From contig JAZPYE010000017.1 in NCBI GenBank assembly GCA_045544035.1, positions 1-64,000 on the forward strand: 64,000 nucleotides of DNA, read 5' to 3'. Positions 23,509 through 34,500 of this stretch are shown here, one piece after another; the first letter of the stretch is position 1; every line of letters begins with the position of its first letter. The notes below the pieces were generated by a model. It made no database searches and was not told the DNA's origin. It saw only the letters and a list, made by a program, of their open reading frames with translations. Origin of the DNA: SIG587 sp045544035. Lineage in GTDB: Bacteria; Bacillota; Clostridia; Oscillospirales; Acutalibacteraceae. The position numbers and the translations under genes were made by a program.

Positions 23509-24309
23509 GTGGTGAAAAGGCTCTTGAAACAAGCAATTAAATTAAGCGGTAAAGACAATCCAACAATAAAATTTGTGGCAAAGCTTCAAAATTCCTCCCG
23601 TTTCCGTCGTGAAAACGGGCAGTTTGTGCTGGAAGGTTTGCGCATTTTAAGTGATGCGGCAGATAACGGTGTCACCTTTAAAAAATTGTTTTTCACTCAA
23701 GGTTTTCGTGAAAAAAATGAGGCTGAGCTTGATGCTTTTCTTCGTAATTCTGATGAAAGCTTTGAAGTCAGCGACCCACTTTTTGAAAAAATTTGCGACA
23801 CCAAAACTCCCCAAGGCGTGCTGGCCGTTTGTGAAATTCCCGATGCGGTTTACGATTTGCAGGGAGTAAAAAGTGGCAAATTTATTGGTCTAGAGAACCT
23901 TAATGACCCCTCAAATGTTGGCGCAATTTGCCGCAGTGGTGAGGCCTTTGGTGTTAGCGGCATAATCGTTTCAGGAGATAGCTGTGACCTGTTTTCACCA
24001 AAGGTTTTAAGGGCATCAATGGGCACGGTGCTTAGACTCCCCGTTTTTGTTGCCGAGGATTTTACTGAATTTTTAAAGGCCACAAGCCTTCAGAAAATTG
24101 CCTGTGTTGTGGATAAAAATGCCGAAAAAATCGTAAACGTCACCTTCCAAAATAACTGCATTGTGCTTATCGGAAACGAGGGCAACGGTCTAACAAATGA
24201 TGCAGTTAATTTAAGTGATGTTAAAGCCACAATCCCAATGGCAGGCAGGGTGGAATCTCTTAATGCTTCAGTTGCGGCGGCAGTTGCAATGTGGGAAATG
24301 ATGAAATGA
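23509..24309 (+). CDS. TrmH/SpoU-family RNA 2'-O-methyltransferase
   Basis: A 266-residue SPOUT methyltransferase. An N-terminal RNA-binding domain (about 20-110; KFVAKLQNSSRFRRENGQF) precedes the knotted catalytic domain. SAM-pocket motifs are ENLNDPSNVGAICRS, SPKVLRASMGTVLRLP, LIGNEGNGL and IPMAGRVESLNASVAAAV. Target nucleotide (rRNA or tRNA ribose) unknown. Starts at GTG (23509/23512) or TTG (23524) are all possible; the TTG is best spaced from AAAGGTGG. Its stop overlaps the dprA start in ATGA fashion, opening a long cotranscribed run. Confidence 0.92.
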   Translation: MVKRLLKQAIKLSGKDNPTIKFVAKLQNSSRFRRENGQFVLEGLRILSDAADNGVTFKKLFFTQGFREKNEAELDAFLRNSDESFEVSDPLFEKICDTKTPQGVLAVCEIPDAVYDLQGVKSGKFIGLENLNDPSNVGAICRSGEAFGVSGIIVSGDSCDLFSPKVLRASMGTVLRLPVFVAEDFTEFLKATSLQKIACVVDKNAEKIVNVTFQNNCIVLIGNEGNGLTNDAVNLSDVKATIPMAGRVESLNASVAAAVAMWEMMK

Positions 24310-25427
24310 TGATTTATGATATTTGGCTTCAGTGTGTGCTGGGTCACGGCAATGCAAAGGGAATAAGTGCTATAGAATATTTTGGCAGCAGCCAAAAGGT
24401 TTTTGCAAGTTCCCCCATCCAAAAGAAAAATTCGGGAATTTTCACTAGCAAGGATTTATCCCGATTTGAGAAGGTTAAAATAAGTGATGCCGAGCGAATT
24501 CTTGAAAACTGCAAAAAGCATTCGGTAACACCCATTTCGGTTTCAAGTGATGCCTTCCCACTGAGCCTTCGGGCAACAAAAAACTGTCCTCTTGTTCTTT
24601 ACTATCGAGGCAAACTGCCCGACCTTAATGCCGAACCGATTATTGCAATTGTAGGTCCGCGCAGGGTGAGTGAGTTTGGCGCTAAAAGTGCTTTTGCCCT
24701 TGCAAGGCGGCTGTCGGCAGGTGGCTTTACAGTTGTCAGTGGCATTGCCCACGGGGCAGACAGCAAGGCTCATCTCGGCGCTATTGATGTAGGGAGACCC
24801 TCAATTTGTGTGCTGCCTCACGGTCACGATTATAACTACCTTCCCGAGCAAAAGGCACTTCGAGAAAAAATTGAAAGGCTTGGCTGCACCTTGTCTGAAA
24901 AGCCACCGATGTCGCCCTTGGGCGCGGCAGCGTTTCACATAAGAAACAGGCTTATTTCGGGCCTTAGCCTTGGCGTTATTTTGGTTGAGGCGGGAAAGCG
25001 AAGTGGCGGTCTTATAACTGCAAACCACGCTTTGGAGCAGGGGAGAGATGTTTTTGTAATTCCCGGTAATCCCACAGATAAGCATTATGAAGGCTCAAAT
25101 GCGCTTTTAAGAGATGGCGCAAATGTGCTGCTTAGCGCAATGGATATTTTCGGTGAATATTCTGCTCAGTTTCCCGATAAAGTTAGTAGTGAAGCAGCAT
25201 ATAAAAAATGTGGCGAAAAAGTTCCACAAAAAATAGAAAAAATTATTGCATCTGCTCTTTCCAAAACGGCAAAAATGGTGTATAATAATATGAATGCTCA
25301 GGTGTTTTCTCTTGATGATGTTTTTGTGGAGGGAATGAGCGCAAACGAAATGATTTCCGCCCTTACCGAGCTTGAAATTTTAGGGCTCATAGAAACCCTG
25401 CCGGGCGGCAGATACTTAAAAAAATAA
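24306..25427 (+). CDS. dprA: DNA-processing protein DprA
   Basis: A 373-residue protein that loads RecA on incoming single-stranded DNA during transformation. The Rossmann-like core has IAIVGPRRVSEFGAKSA, SGIAHGADSKAHLGA, and ISGLSLGVILVEAGKRSGGLITANHALEQGRDVF; the C-terminal winged helix (about 310-373) contains MSANEMISALTELEILGLIE. The ATG overlaps the upstream stop; the in-frame extension to 24291 lies inside the methyltransferase gene. TopA follows 16 bp downstream, an arrangement common in Firmicutes. Confidence 0.95.
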   Translation: MMIYDIWLQCVLGHGNAKGISAIEYFGSSQKVFASSPIQKKNSGIFTSKDLSRFEKVKISDAERILENCKKHSVTPISVSSDAFPLSLRATKNCPLVLYYRGKLPDLNAEPIIAIVGPRRVSEFGAKSAFALARRLSAGGFTVVSGIAHGADSKAHLGAIDVGRPSICVLPHGHDYNYLPEQKALREKIERLGCTLSEKPPMSPLGAAAFHIRNRLISGLSLGVILVEAGKRSGGLITANHALEQGRDVFVIPGNPTDKHYEGSNALLRDGANVLLSAMDIFGEYSAQFPDKVSSEAAYKKCGEKVPQKIEKIIASALSKTAKMVYNNMNAQVFSLDDVFVEGMSANEMISALTELEILGLIETLPGGRYLKK

Positions 25428-25443
25428 TCAGGTGGTTAAACTT

Positions 25444-27528
25444 ATGTCAAAACTTGTTATCGTTGAGTCTCCTACAAAGGTTAAAAGCATAAAGAAATAT
25501 TTAGGCTCCGACTTTAACGTTGTGGCTTCAATGGGCCATATTCGCGATTTGCCCAAATCAAAAATGGGTATTGATATTGAGCACGGCTTTAAACCTCAGT
25601 ATCTTAATATGGCCGATAAAAAGGAGCTTATCAGCAAACTTAAAGACCTTGCTGCAGGCTCCGACACCGTTTATCTCGCAACCGACCCTGATAGAGAGGG
25701 TGAGGCGATTTCTTGGCATCTTGCACAGATTTTGGCTCTTGATTTAAATGAGGCCAACCGTGTTTACTTTAACGAAATCACCGAAAGCGGTGTTAAGGCG
25801 GGAATGAAATCCCCCCAAAAAATCAATTTAAACCTTGTTGATGCACAGCAGGCACGCCGTGTGCTTGACCGAATTGTGGGCTATAAGCTAAGCCCCTTCC
25901 TTTGGAAAAAGGTTAAGAGCGGTCTTTCGGCAGGCCGTGTTCAAAGTTTAGCCCTAAAGCTTGTTGTTGACAGGGAAAGAGAAATTGAAAAATTTGTCAG
26001 CGAAGAATTTTGGAGCGTTGATGCAAAGCTTGCCGCCTCTAAAAAGACCTTTGCTGCCAAGCTTTACGGCACCGCCAATGGTGAAAAACTTGAAATCACA
26101 AACGGTGCAGAGGCTGAGAAAATAGTTTCCGATTTAAACGATGCCACCTTTACGGTTTCCAAAATTAAAAAAGGCGTTCGCAATAAGCAACCTGCCCCTC
26201 CTTTCACCACCTCAACCCTACAACAGGAGGCCGCAAGAAAGCTCGGCTTCACAGGTCAGCGCACAATGCGTATTGCCCAACAGCTTTATGAAGGTGTTGA
26301 CATTTCGGGTCAGGGAACCACCGGTCTTATCACCTATATGCGTACCGACTCCCTTCGTATTTCAGCCGAGGCTCGTGCAGCAGGTAAAAACTATATTTTA
26401 AACAATTTCAGCGATAAATACCTCCCCAAAACCGATAGGTATTTTAAGAGCAAATCGGGCGCTCAGGATGCCCACGAGGCAATTCGCCCCACGAACGTGT
26501 TTAACACCCCCGATAAAATCGGTGAGAGCCTTACCCCTGAGCAGAGAAAGCTTTACAAGCTCATTTGGGAGCGCTTTATTGCAAGTTTAATGTCAAACTG
26601 TGTTCAGGATACCGTTGCAGTCGACATTACCGCAAAGGATTATATCTTCAAGGCAAGCGGCTATTCCGTTCGTTTCGATGGTTTTACAGCCCTTTATGAA
26701 GAGGGTAGAGACACCGATGAGGCCGATGGCGTTAAGCTTCCCGAAATGAATGATGGCGATGTTCTGAAACTCAAAGAGCTTGCCCCAAACCAGCATTTCA
26801 CACAGCCCCCCGCACGCTACACCGAGCCTACACTCATTAAATTTCTTGATGAAAACGGAATCGGTCGCCCATCAACCTACGCACCTATTATCGCTAACAT
26901 TTTACAGCGTTCTTACATTGAAAGGGATAAAAAATCCCTTAAACCCACAAATCTTGGCAAAACAATAACCGATTTAATTGCCGAAAACTTTAAAAAGATT
27001 GTTGATGTTAAGTTCACCGCCAACATGGAGCAGCAGCTTGATAAAATCGGCGAGGGCGAGCTTAGTTGGACCGATACCCTGGAAAACTTCTACGGTGATT
27101 TTGCCGCAACCCTTAAAAAGGCTGAGGAAAAGCTTACAGGCACACGCGTTAAGGTGCCTGCCGAGGAAACCGATGTCATTTGCGAAAAGTGCGGCAGAAA
27201 AATGGTTGTAAAAAGCAGTCGCTTCGGCAAATTCCTTGCCTGCCCGGGCTACCCTGAGTGTAAAAACACAAAGCCCGTGCCCGAGGATGAAATTAAAGAA
27301 CCTTGTCCTAAGTGTGGTGCAAAGCTCGTTAAAAGAGTATCTAAAAAAACAGGCAAGAAGTTTTACGGTTGCTCGGCCTACCCTGCATGCGATTTCGCCG
27401 CTCCGGGTCTTCCCACAGGAGATATTTGTAAGGAGTGTGGCGGCTACATTCTTAAGGGTATAAGAGGCAGAAAGTATTGTATGAATTCCGAATGCCCATC
27501 AAGAACAAAAAACACAGAGAAAAAATAA
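25444..27528 (+). CDS. topA: DNA topoisomerase I
   Basis: A 694-residue type IA topoisomerase relaxing negative supercoils. The Toprim domain (KLVIVESPTKVKSIKKYLG; ATDPDREGEAISWH), the active-site loop GLITYMRTDSLR with catalytic Tyr, and ENGIGRPSTYAPII are intact. Three C-terminal zinc-ribbon units begin at CEKCGRKM, CPKCGAKL and CKECGGYI; the last ends CMNSECPS. The ATG follows AGGTGG, five codons in from the track-style start. Its stop overlaps the trmFO ATG by one base. Confidence 0.97.
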   Translation: MSKLVIVESPTKVKSIKKYLGSDFNVVASMGHIRDLPKSKMGIDIEHGFKPQYLNMADKKELISKLKDLAAGSDTVYLATDPDREGEAISWHLAQILALDLNEANRVYFNEITESGVKAGMKSPQKINLNLVDAQQARRVLDRIVGYKLSPFLWKKVKSGLSAGRVQSLALKLVVDREREIEKFVSEEFWSVDAKLAASKKTFAAKLYGTANGEKLEITNGAEAEKIVSDLNDATFTVSKIKKGVRNKQPAPPFTTSTLQQEAARKLGFTGQRTMRIAQQLYEGVDISGQGTTGLITYMRTDSLRISAEARAAGKNYILNNFSDKYLPKTDRYFKSKSGAQDAHEAIRPTNVFNTPDKIGESLTPEQRKLYKLIWERFIASLMSNCVQDTVAVDITAKDYIFKASGYSVRFDGFTALYEEGRDTDEADGVKLPEMNDGDVLKLKELAPNQHFTQPPARYTEPTLIKFLDENGIGRPSTYAPIIANILQRSYIERDKKSLKPTNLGKTITDLIAENFKKIVDVKFTANMEQQLDKIGEGELSWTDTLENFYGDFAATLKKAEEKLTGTRVKVPAEETDVICEKCGRKMVVKSSRFGKFLACPGYPECKNTKPVPEDEIKEPCPKCGAKLVKRVSKKTGKKFYGCSAYPACDFAAPGLPTGDICKECGGYILKGIRGRKYCMNSECPSRTKNTEKK

Positions 27529-28829
27529 TGGATAAGGTTATTGTAATCGGTGCAGGCCTTGCAGGTTGTGAGGCAGCACTGCAAATAGCAAGCAGGGGAA
27601 TTGATGTCACGCTTTATGAAATGAAGCCGCAAAGCAAAACCCCTGCACATAAAAGCGATTTGTTCGCCGAGCTTGTGTGCTCTAACTCCTTAAAGGCGGC
27701 AAGGGTTGATTCCGCCGCAGGCCTTTTAAAGGAGGAAATGCGCAAACTTTCCTCGGTTTGCCTAAAGGCGGCTGACAGGACAAGCGTTGCCGCAGGCGGC
27801 GCACTCGCTGTTGACCGTGATGAGTTTTCTAAAATTATTACCGAGGCGGTTTTAAACCACCCCAATATAACCGTTAAAAATGAAAAGGTAACCGAAATCC
27901 CTAAGGATAGTATTACCGTTATTGCAACCGGTCCCTTAACCGATGAAGCATTGGCAAAAGAAATTTCAAATTACTGCGAGAATGATAATTTAAGCTTTTT
28001 TGATGCGGCGGCGCCCATTGTAACAAAGCAAAGCGTTGATTTTTCCCGTGCGTTTTTTGCCAGCCGTTATGGAAAAGGCGATGACGATTATATCAACTGC
28101 CCTATGAACAAAGAGGAATATGAGCTGTTTTATAACGAGCTTATAAATGCCGAGGGTGCTCCACTTAAGGATTTTGACAAGCCTGTTACTGTCTACGAGG
28201 GTTGTATGCCGGTGGAAATTTTAGCAAAGCGGGGTCACGATTCCATTCGTTTCGGTCCCTTGAAGCCGGTTGGCCTTAGAGACCCTAACACCGGTCACAG
28301 ACCCTGGGCGGTTGTGCAACTGAGGCGCGAAAACAAGGATGGCACGCTTTTTAATTTGGTGGGCTTTCAAACAAACCTAAAATTCCCCGAGCAAAAAAGG
28401 GTGTTCTCCCTTATCCCGGGGCTTGAAAACGCCGAATTTGTGCGCTATGGTGTTATGCACCGTAACACCTTCATAAATTCCCCAAAGCTTTTAAACCGTG
28501 ACCTTTCCTTAAAGCAAAACAACAAAATCTTTTTTGCAGGTCAGCTTTCGGGCGTGGAGGGATATATGGAGTCTGCCGCATCGGGAATTGTGGCGGGAAT
28601 AAACGCCGCAAAAAAGATTTTAGGCGAAGAACCCCTTATTCTGCCAAACTTCACAATGATTGGCGCGTTGCTTAATTATATTACCGATGAATCGGTTCAA
28701 AATTTCCAGCCTATGGGGGCAAACTTTGGCATTTTGCCCGCCCTTGATAATCACATTCGCGATAAGCGCGAGCGCTATATGGCGCTGGCTACCCGTTCAC
28801 TTGAATTTTACAAGGAGAAACTGTTATGA
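27528..28829 (+). CDS. trmFO: Folate/FAD-dependent tRNA (uracil-54-C5-)-methyltransferase TrmFO
   Basis: A 433-residue flavoenzyme making ribothymidine at T54 with methylenetetrahydrofolate. FAD-binding GAGLAGCEAALQIASRG opens the protein. Family signatures include ELVCSNSLKA (with the catalytic cysteine region), DREEF-like DRDEFSK, GCMPVEILAKRGHDSIRFGPLKPVGL and LSGVEGYMESAASGI. Directly downstream of topA with a one-base stop/start overlap, as in many Firmicutes. It overlaps plsX by ATGA. Confidence 0.96.
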   Translation: MDKVIVIGAGLAGCEAALQIASRGIDVTLYEMKPQSKTPAHKSDLFAELVCSNSLKAARVDSAAGLLKEEMRKLSSVCLKAADRTSVAAGGALAVDRDEFSKIITEAVLNHPNITVKNEKVTEIPKDSITVIATGPLTDEALAKEISNYCENDNLSFFDAAAPIVTKQSVDFSRAFFASRYGKGDDDYINCPMNKEEYELFYNELINAEGAPLKDFDKPVTVYEGCMPVEILAKRGHDSIRFGPLKPVGLRDPNTGHRPWAVVQLRRENKDGTLFNLVGFQTNLKFPEQKRVFSLIPGLENAEFVRYGVMHRNTFINSPKLLNRDLSLKQNNKIFFAGQLSGVEGYMESAASGIVAGINAAKKILGEEPLILPNFTMIGALLNYITDESVQNFQPMGANFGILPALDNHIRDKRERYMALATRSLEFYKEKLL

Positions 28830-29848
28830 AAATTATTTTAGATGCTTTCGGCGGAGATAACGCACCCCTTGCAGCAATTGAGGGCGCAGCCCTTGCTGTT
28901 AAAGAGCTTGGGGTGCAAATAGTTTTGGTTGGTGATAGCGAAAAATTAAGTGCCGTTATAAAGGAAAATAATATTGTTTTCCCTGAAAATTCATTAGATA
29001 TTATTGATGCCCCCGAGGTTTTTGATATGCACGAGGAACCTACCTCGCTTCTTAAGAAAAATGCTAATACCTCACTTGCCGTTGCTTTTAAAGCGCTAGC
29101 TAGCGGTCAGGGTGATGCCCTTGTTTCGGCAGGCAGTACAGGCGCCATTGTTGTTGGCGGCACACTCATTGTCAAACGAATTAAGGGTGTTAAACGCCCT
29201 GCCCTCGGCTCAATGATTCCCGCTCCCAAGGGTTCCTATATGCTTATGGATATGGGCGCAAACGCCGAATGCAGGCCTGAAATGCTGGCTCAGTTCGGTG
29301 TTATGTCCAGCGTTTATTTAAGCCGAGTTATGGGCAGACAAAACCCCACCATTGCGCTGCTTAACATCGGCACCGAGGATACAAAGGGCGGCGCTTTGCA
29401 GCTTGAAAGCTATAAGCTTTTAGAAAAGGCTCCCATTAACTTTGTGGGCAATGTGGAGTCCCGTGAAATGCCAAGAGGCGTTGTCGATGGTGTTGTTACT
29501 GATGGCTTTACAGGAAACATTGCTCTAAAGCTCATTGAAGGCACCTCGATAACGATGTTTAAACTTGTAAAAGAAAAACTTTACAAAAACATTTTTAACA
29601 AGCTTGCCGCTTTGGTTATAAAGAAGGATTTGTACGAGCTTAAAAGTATGATGGATGCAACCGAGGTTGGTGGGGCACCCCTTTTAGGCGTGGCAAAGCC
29701 TGTTATCAAGGCCCACGGCAACTCAACCGCCGTTGCTTTTAAAAATGCCATTAGGCAGGCAAAAACCTTCACCGAAAACGATGTTATAGGTGCAATCAGC
29801 GCCGACATCGCAAAATTAAATGCAGAGGCAGAAAATGAACAGGCTTGA
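28826..29848 (+). CDS. plsX: Phosphate acyltransferase PlsX
   Basis: A 340-residue peripheral membrane enzyme converting acyl-ACP to acyl-phosphate for phospholipid synthesis. Landmarks are ILDAFGGDNAPLAAIEGA at the N-terminus, SAGSTGAIVVGG, MLMDMGANAECRPEML and DGFTGNIALKLIEG. Usually fab genes and acpP follow; here rnc follows directly with a 14-bp overlap, so the fatty-acid genes must be elsewhere. Confidence 0.96.
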   Translation: MKIILDAFGGDNAPLAAIEGAALAVKELGVQIVLVGDSEKLSAVIKENNIVFPENSLDIIDAPEVFDMHEEPTSLLKKNANTSLAVAFKALASGQGDALVSAGSTGAIVVGGTLIVKRIKGVKRPALGSMIPAPKGSYMLMDMGANAECRPEMLAQFGVMSSVYLSRVMGRQNPTIALLNIGTEDTKGGALQLESYKLLEKAPINFVGNVESREMPRGVVDGVVTDGFTGNIALKLIEGTSITMFKLVKEKLYKNIFNKLAALVIKKDLYELKSMMDATEVGGAPLLGVAKPVIKAHGNSTAVAFKNAIRQAKTFTENDVIGAISADIAKLNAEAENEQA

Positions 29849-30515
29849 GAATAATTTAAAGTATAAATTTAAAAATACAGAGCTGCTTAAAAATGCACTA
29901 ACCCATTCTTCCTATGCCAATGAAACCCATAACAGTCACTTTTCCAATGAGCGACTCGAATTTTTGGGTGACTCGGTGCTTTCAATTATCGTTTCAAAAT
30001 TTCTTTATGAAACCTATCCCAAAATGCCCGAGGGTCAGCTTACCAAGCTTCGCGCTTCCCTTGTTTGTGAAAAGGCGCTTTATTCCTATTCGAAGGAACT
30101 GGAAATGGGCGATTTTCTTTTCCTCGGCAAGGGTGAGGAGCAAACGGGCGGCAGAACAAGGGTTTCTATTTTGGCCGATGCCTTTGAGGCTGTGCTTGCC
30201 GCAATGTATCTTGACGGCGGCATTGAGGTGGCAAGAAACCATGTTTTAAGGTTTGTAAGGCAGGAACTTAAAAACCGCGAGGAGGATGATTTTAAGGATT
30301 ATAAAACCTCCCTCCAGGAAATTGTTCAGCGCAACCCCGAGGAGCGCCTTTCCTATGTCCTAATTGCCGAAAGCGGCCCCGACCACGATAAAAAGTTCAC
30401 CGTGGAAGTGCACCTTAACTCAAATGTTATCGGTACGGGCACGGGAAAAAGCAAGAAGCAGGCCGAGCAGAATGCCGCAAAGCAGGCGCTCGACCTTATG
30501 GGAATTAAAGAATGA
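29835..30515 (+). CDS. rnc: Ribonuclease III
   Basis: A 226-residue double-strand-specific RNase that processes rRNA and mRNAs. The catalytic signature NERLEFLGDSVLSII (about 40-54) and the second acidic site (DAFEAVLAAMYLDGG) are intact; the C-terminal dsRNA-binding domain (about 155-224) contains YKTSLQEIVQ and GKSKKQAEQNAAKQAL. The ATG lies inside the end of plsX. Overlaps the next gene by 4 bp. Confidence 0.97.
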   Translation: MNRLENNLKYKFKNTELLKNALTHSSYANETHNSHFSNERLEFLGDSVLSIIVSKFLYETYPKMPEGQLTKLRASLVCEKALYSYSKELEMGDFLFLGKGEEQTGGRTRVSILADAFEAVLAAMYLDGGIEVARNHVLRFVRQELKNREEDDFKDYKTSLQEIVQRNPEERLSYVLIAESGPDHDKKFTVEVHLNSNVIGTGTGKSKKQAEQNAAKQALDLMGIKE

Positions 30516-31531
30516 GTAAAAAACATTCAAACATTTCGGTTTTTGTGCCTCATATCGGTTGTCCAAATCAGTGCAGTTTTTGCAACCAATTTTCAATTAC
30601 CTCCTGCCATACAGCACCGAATGAAAATGATATTGAAAAGGCTGTGAGTGTAGCAAAGGCATCGAGGAATTATTACCCTAAAACCACCGAGCTTGCCTTT
30701 TTCGGCGGCAGCTTTACCGCTATCAATAGGGAATATATGATGCGGCTTTTAAAAGCGGCACATAAATTTTTCGAAAATGGTGATATTTCGGGAATCCGCA
30801 TTTCCACACGCCCCGATGCTGTGGATAGTGAAGTAATCGGAATTTTAAAAGAATACGGTGTGACTGCAGTTGAACTTGGCGCACAAAGTATGTGTGATAA
30901 GGTGCTGAAACTCAACCGTAGAGGTCACACCGCGCAGGACATTGAAAATGCCTCAAGGCTTATAAAAGAGGCAGGTTTTTCTCTAGGTCTTCAGATGATG
31001 ACGGGGCTTTACGGCAGTGATAGCCAAACCGATATTTTTTCGGCTGAAAAAATCATTGCTCTAAATCCCGACACCGTGAGAATTTACCCAACAATAACCC
31101 TTAAGGGCACCCATTTGGAAGCCCTTTTTAAAAGCGGTGAATATTGTCCACCAACCCTTGATGACACCGTAGATTTGGTGGCAAAACTGCTTTTAATGTT
31201 TAAAAAAGAAAACATAAATGTCATTCGCACCGGGCTTCATTCCATTGAGGAAAACGCCTATGTTGCAGGCCCCTGGCACCCCGCCTTTAAGGAGCTTTGT
31301 GATAGTGCGATTTACAAATGGAAAATTTTAAAGCACCCGAAAGGAAATTATACCTGCTTTGTTCCAAGGGGAGAAATCTCCAAGGCTGTGGGTCAAGGCA
31401 AACAAAATATTAACGAATTAAAAAAACACGGTTATAGCATCACCTTTAAAGAATGTGATGACCTTGCTGTGTATGAGATAAGGATGTGTAAAGAAAGTGC
31501 TGTTAAGTTCAATTCAGATACAAGGCTTTAA
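30512..31531 (+). CDS. Elp3-like radical SAM protein
   Basis: A 339-residue radical SAM protein of the Elp3-related group often found between rnc and smc in Clostridia. The cluster-binding motif is CPNQCSFC (CX3CX2C, about residues 17-24), followed by FFGGSFTAI, ISTRPDAVD and VELGAQSMCDKVL. Archaeal and eukaryotic Elp3 carry a C-terminal acetyltransferase domain, which is absent here. Its substrate is unknown; a tRNA wobble-uridine role would be an extrapolation. Its last 35 bases overlap the smc start. Confidence 0.88.
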   Translation: MSKKHSNISVFVPHIGCPNQCSFCNQFSITSCHTAPNENDIEKAVSVAKASRNYYPKTTELAFFGGSFTAINREYMMRLLKAAHKFFENGDISGIRISTRPDAVDSEVIGILKEYGVTAVELGAQSMCDKVLKLNRRGHTAQDIENASRLIKEAGFSLGLQMMTGLYGSDSQTDIFSAEKIIALNPDTVRIYPTITLKGTHLEALFKSGEYCPPTLDDTVDLVAKLLLMFKKENINVIRTGLHSIEENAYVAGPWHPAFKELCDSAIYKWKILKHPKGNYTCFVPRGEISKAVGQGKQNINELKKHGYSITFKECDDLAVYEIRMCKESAVKFNSDTRL

Positions 31532-34500
31532 ATCTTTTGCGGATAAAACAACACTAAAATTCGGTCGTGGAATCACCGCCGTTGTGGGACCCAACGGAAG
31601 CGGAAAAAGTAACATTTCCGATGCCGTTCGTTGGGTGCTTGGTGAACAATCCACCAAGAGTCTTCGCGGTCAGTCAATGGAGGACGTTATCTTTTCGGGC
31701 ACCGCCCTTCGCCGCCCCCACGGCTTTTGCGAAGTAACTCTTAACATTGATAACTCCGATAGAAGCCTTAATTTTGATAACGATTTCGTGTCGGTAACAA
31801 GAAGATACTACCGCTCCCACGAAAGCGAGTATCTCATTAACAATGTAACCGTTAGATTAAAGGATGTCCACGAGTTGTTTATGGACACAGGTCTTGGTCG
31901 TGATGGTTATTCAATGATTGGCCAAGGCAAAATTGACTCTATCATAAGCTCTAAATCAAGTGAAAGAAGAGACATTTTCGAAGAGGCTTCGGGTATTTCA
32001 AAATATCGTTACAGAAAAACCGAGGCCGAAAGAAAACTTGCTGCCGCGCAGGAAAATCTTTTGCGCCTTAAGGACATTATGGCTGAGCTTGAAAGCCGTG
32101 TTGGCCCTCTCGAAGAGCAAAGCAAAAAGGCAGAAAAGTTTTTGGCTTTGGCTGAGGATAAAAAGCAGCTTGAAATTGGTCTTTGGCTTTACACACTAAA
32201 TAATTCTAAAGAGGCTCTCCGTGCTCAGGAAAGCAAAATTGCTTTAGCCGAGCTTCAGTATAAAGAAATTGAAACCGCCCTTGCTGAGTTTGATAAACAG
32301 GTTGCCGAAAACAGCGAAAACATAACCCTTATCACAAACCAAATCGAGGAAAAGCGTATTGAAATTTCCTCAAAGAATGAGGAGTGTGTTAAGGCTCAAG
32401 GTACCGTTTCGGTACTGGAAAGCAACCTTGAACATTTAAGAGAAAACATAAACCGTGTAAGCGGTGAAATTGAGGCTCTCGGTGTAACCGATTCGGCTAT
32501 TAAAGAGGAAATCAGCGCTAAAAATGCCGACATTGAGGCAAAAAAGGCCGAGGCAGTTAAAATCGGCACCGAAATCGGGCTTTTAAATGAAGAACTCAGT
32601 CAGCTTCTTATTTCCAGCGAAAGCATTTCAAAACAAATTGAGGAGCAGGTAAGGGCTCTTAACAACCTTTCGGCTCTGGGCGCAAATCACCGCGTAACGG
32701 TTATGACCTGCAACTCCTCCATTGAGCAAATTAACTCTCGATCATCAAACCTTGATGAGCTTATTGCTCAAAGGCAAACCGAAGTAGAAGAAACTGCTAA
32801 GGAAACCGCCGATAATGATAAATTACTTACCGAGCTTGAGGAAACAATCACCTCCTGCCAAAATGCCTTAAAAGGCTACGAATTGCGTTATGCCACAAGG
32901 GTTGATGCCGTTAATAAGGCGAAGGTGGAGGCCGATAATATTCGCCTTGATATTGAAGCGAAAAATCGCCGTATTCAAATTCTTGAAGATTTGGAGAAAA
33001 ATCTTGATGGCTTCTCCCACGCAGTTAAAAGCGTTGTAAATGAAGCATCAAAGGGAATTCTACGCGGTGTTCACGGCCCCGTTTCAAAGGTTATTAAGGT
33101 TAAAAAGGAATATTCCACCGCAGTTGAAACAGCTCTTGGCAACAGCATTCAGCACATTATTGTTGACAGTGAGGCCGATGCCAAGCGTGCTATTGAACTG
33201 CTTAAAACCGATAGCAAGGGCAGAGCAACCTTTATGCCCATTTCCTCAATTCGCGCCAAGGAATTCACCGAAAAGGGCTTTGAGGAGATGTTCGGCTTTG
33301 TAGGCGTTGCCGATAGCCTTGTTGAGTGCGATGATAAGTATCGTGAAATCATTAAATATCTTTTAGGCGGCACCGTTGTTGCCGAGGATATTGACACCGC
33401 CATTGCAATTGCCAAAAAGTTTAAATACCACTTTAAGGTGGTGTCCCTTGATGGACAGGTTGTTAATGCAGGCGGCTCGCTGACAGGCGGCTCGCTGATT
33501 AAAAATGCAGGTTTACTTTCCCGAAACAGCGACATTGAGCGCATTAAAAACGACATTAAAAAGCTTGAGGAAAAGGCCGAAATAAAGGCTCAAACCCTTA
33601 GAGAGGCCACCGAACAGCTAGCCAAAGCAGATGCCGACATTGTTGCCGCCAAGGCCGAGCTTACAACAGCAAATGAGGATAAAATTCGAGTTTTGGGTGA
33701 GCTTAAGCGCCTTAATGAAATCACACAAACACTTAAAAATGCAGTGGATGAGCTGACTAGCGAAAAGACCGAATCGGGCAAAAAGGTGGAAGAATTAAAG
33801 GCACTTTCCGACAGCGCTTCGGCCGAAATCGTAAGGATCGATAGCGAAAAGAGCGCTCTCCAAAGCAAAATTGATGAAATGACAGGTGGTAGAGAAGACC
33901 TTTCCAGCGAAAGAGAAGCCCTTGCCACAAAAATTACCGATGCCAAAATGGCACAGCAAATGTGCGAAAAGGACATTGAAAATCTTGGCGTTATTATTTC
34001 ATCCCTTGAAAATTCAGTTACCGACCGTGCCGCAAAGGTTAAAGAGCTTGAGGCTGAGCTTGAGGGCTATAACAGCGAAACCCAGCGTCTAACCCTTCAA
34101 ATTTCCGAAATCAACGGCGGTTTTGAGGCTTACAAAAACCTTACTGCCGACCTTGAAAAGGAAATTGAGGAATTAACCCTTCGCCGCAGTGAAATTGAAA
34201 AATCGGGCATCACCCTTCGTGAAACCGAAAAGGAAAGAATTGACCAAAAGGAAAAGCTTAGCGGTGAGGTAGCTCGCCTTCAGGAGCGTAAGGATATTAT
34301 GGTCAGGGAGTATGATGATGTTATTCGCCAGCTCTATGATGAGTATCAGCTCACCCGCACCGATGCCGAGGCACTTGGTATCCAAATTGAGGACCCCAAG
34401 GAGGCCAAGAAAAACCTTAACGAAATCCGCTCTAAAATTCGTGGGCTTGGCAGCGTTAATGTTGCCGCCATTGAGGAGTTTAAAGAGGTTAGCGAGCGTT

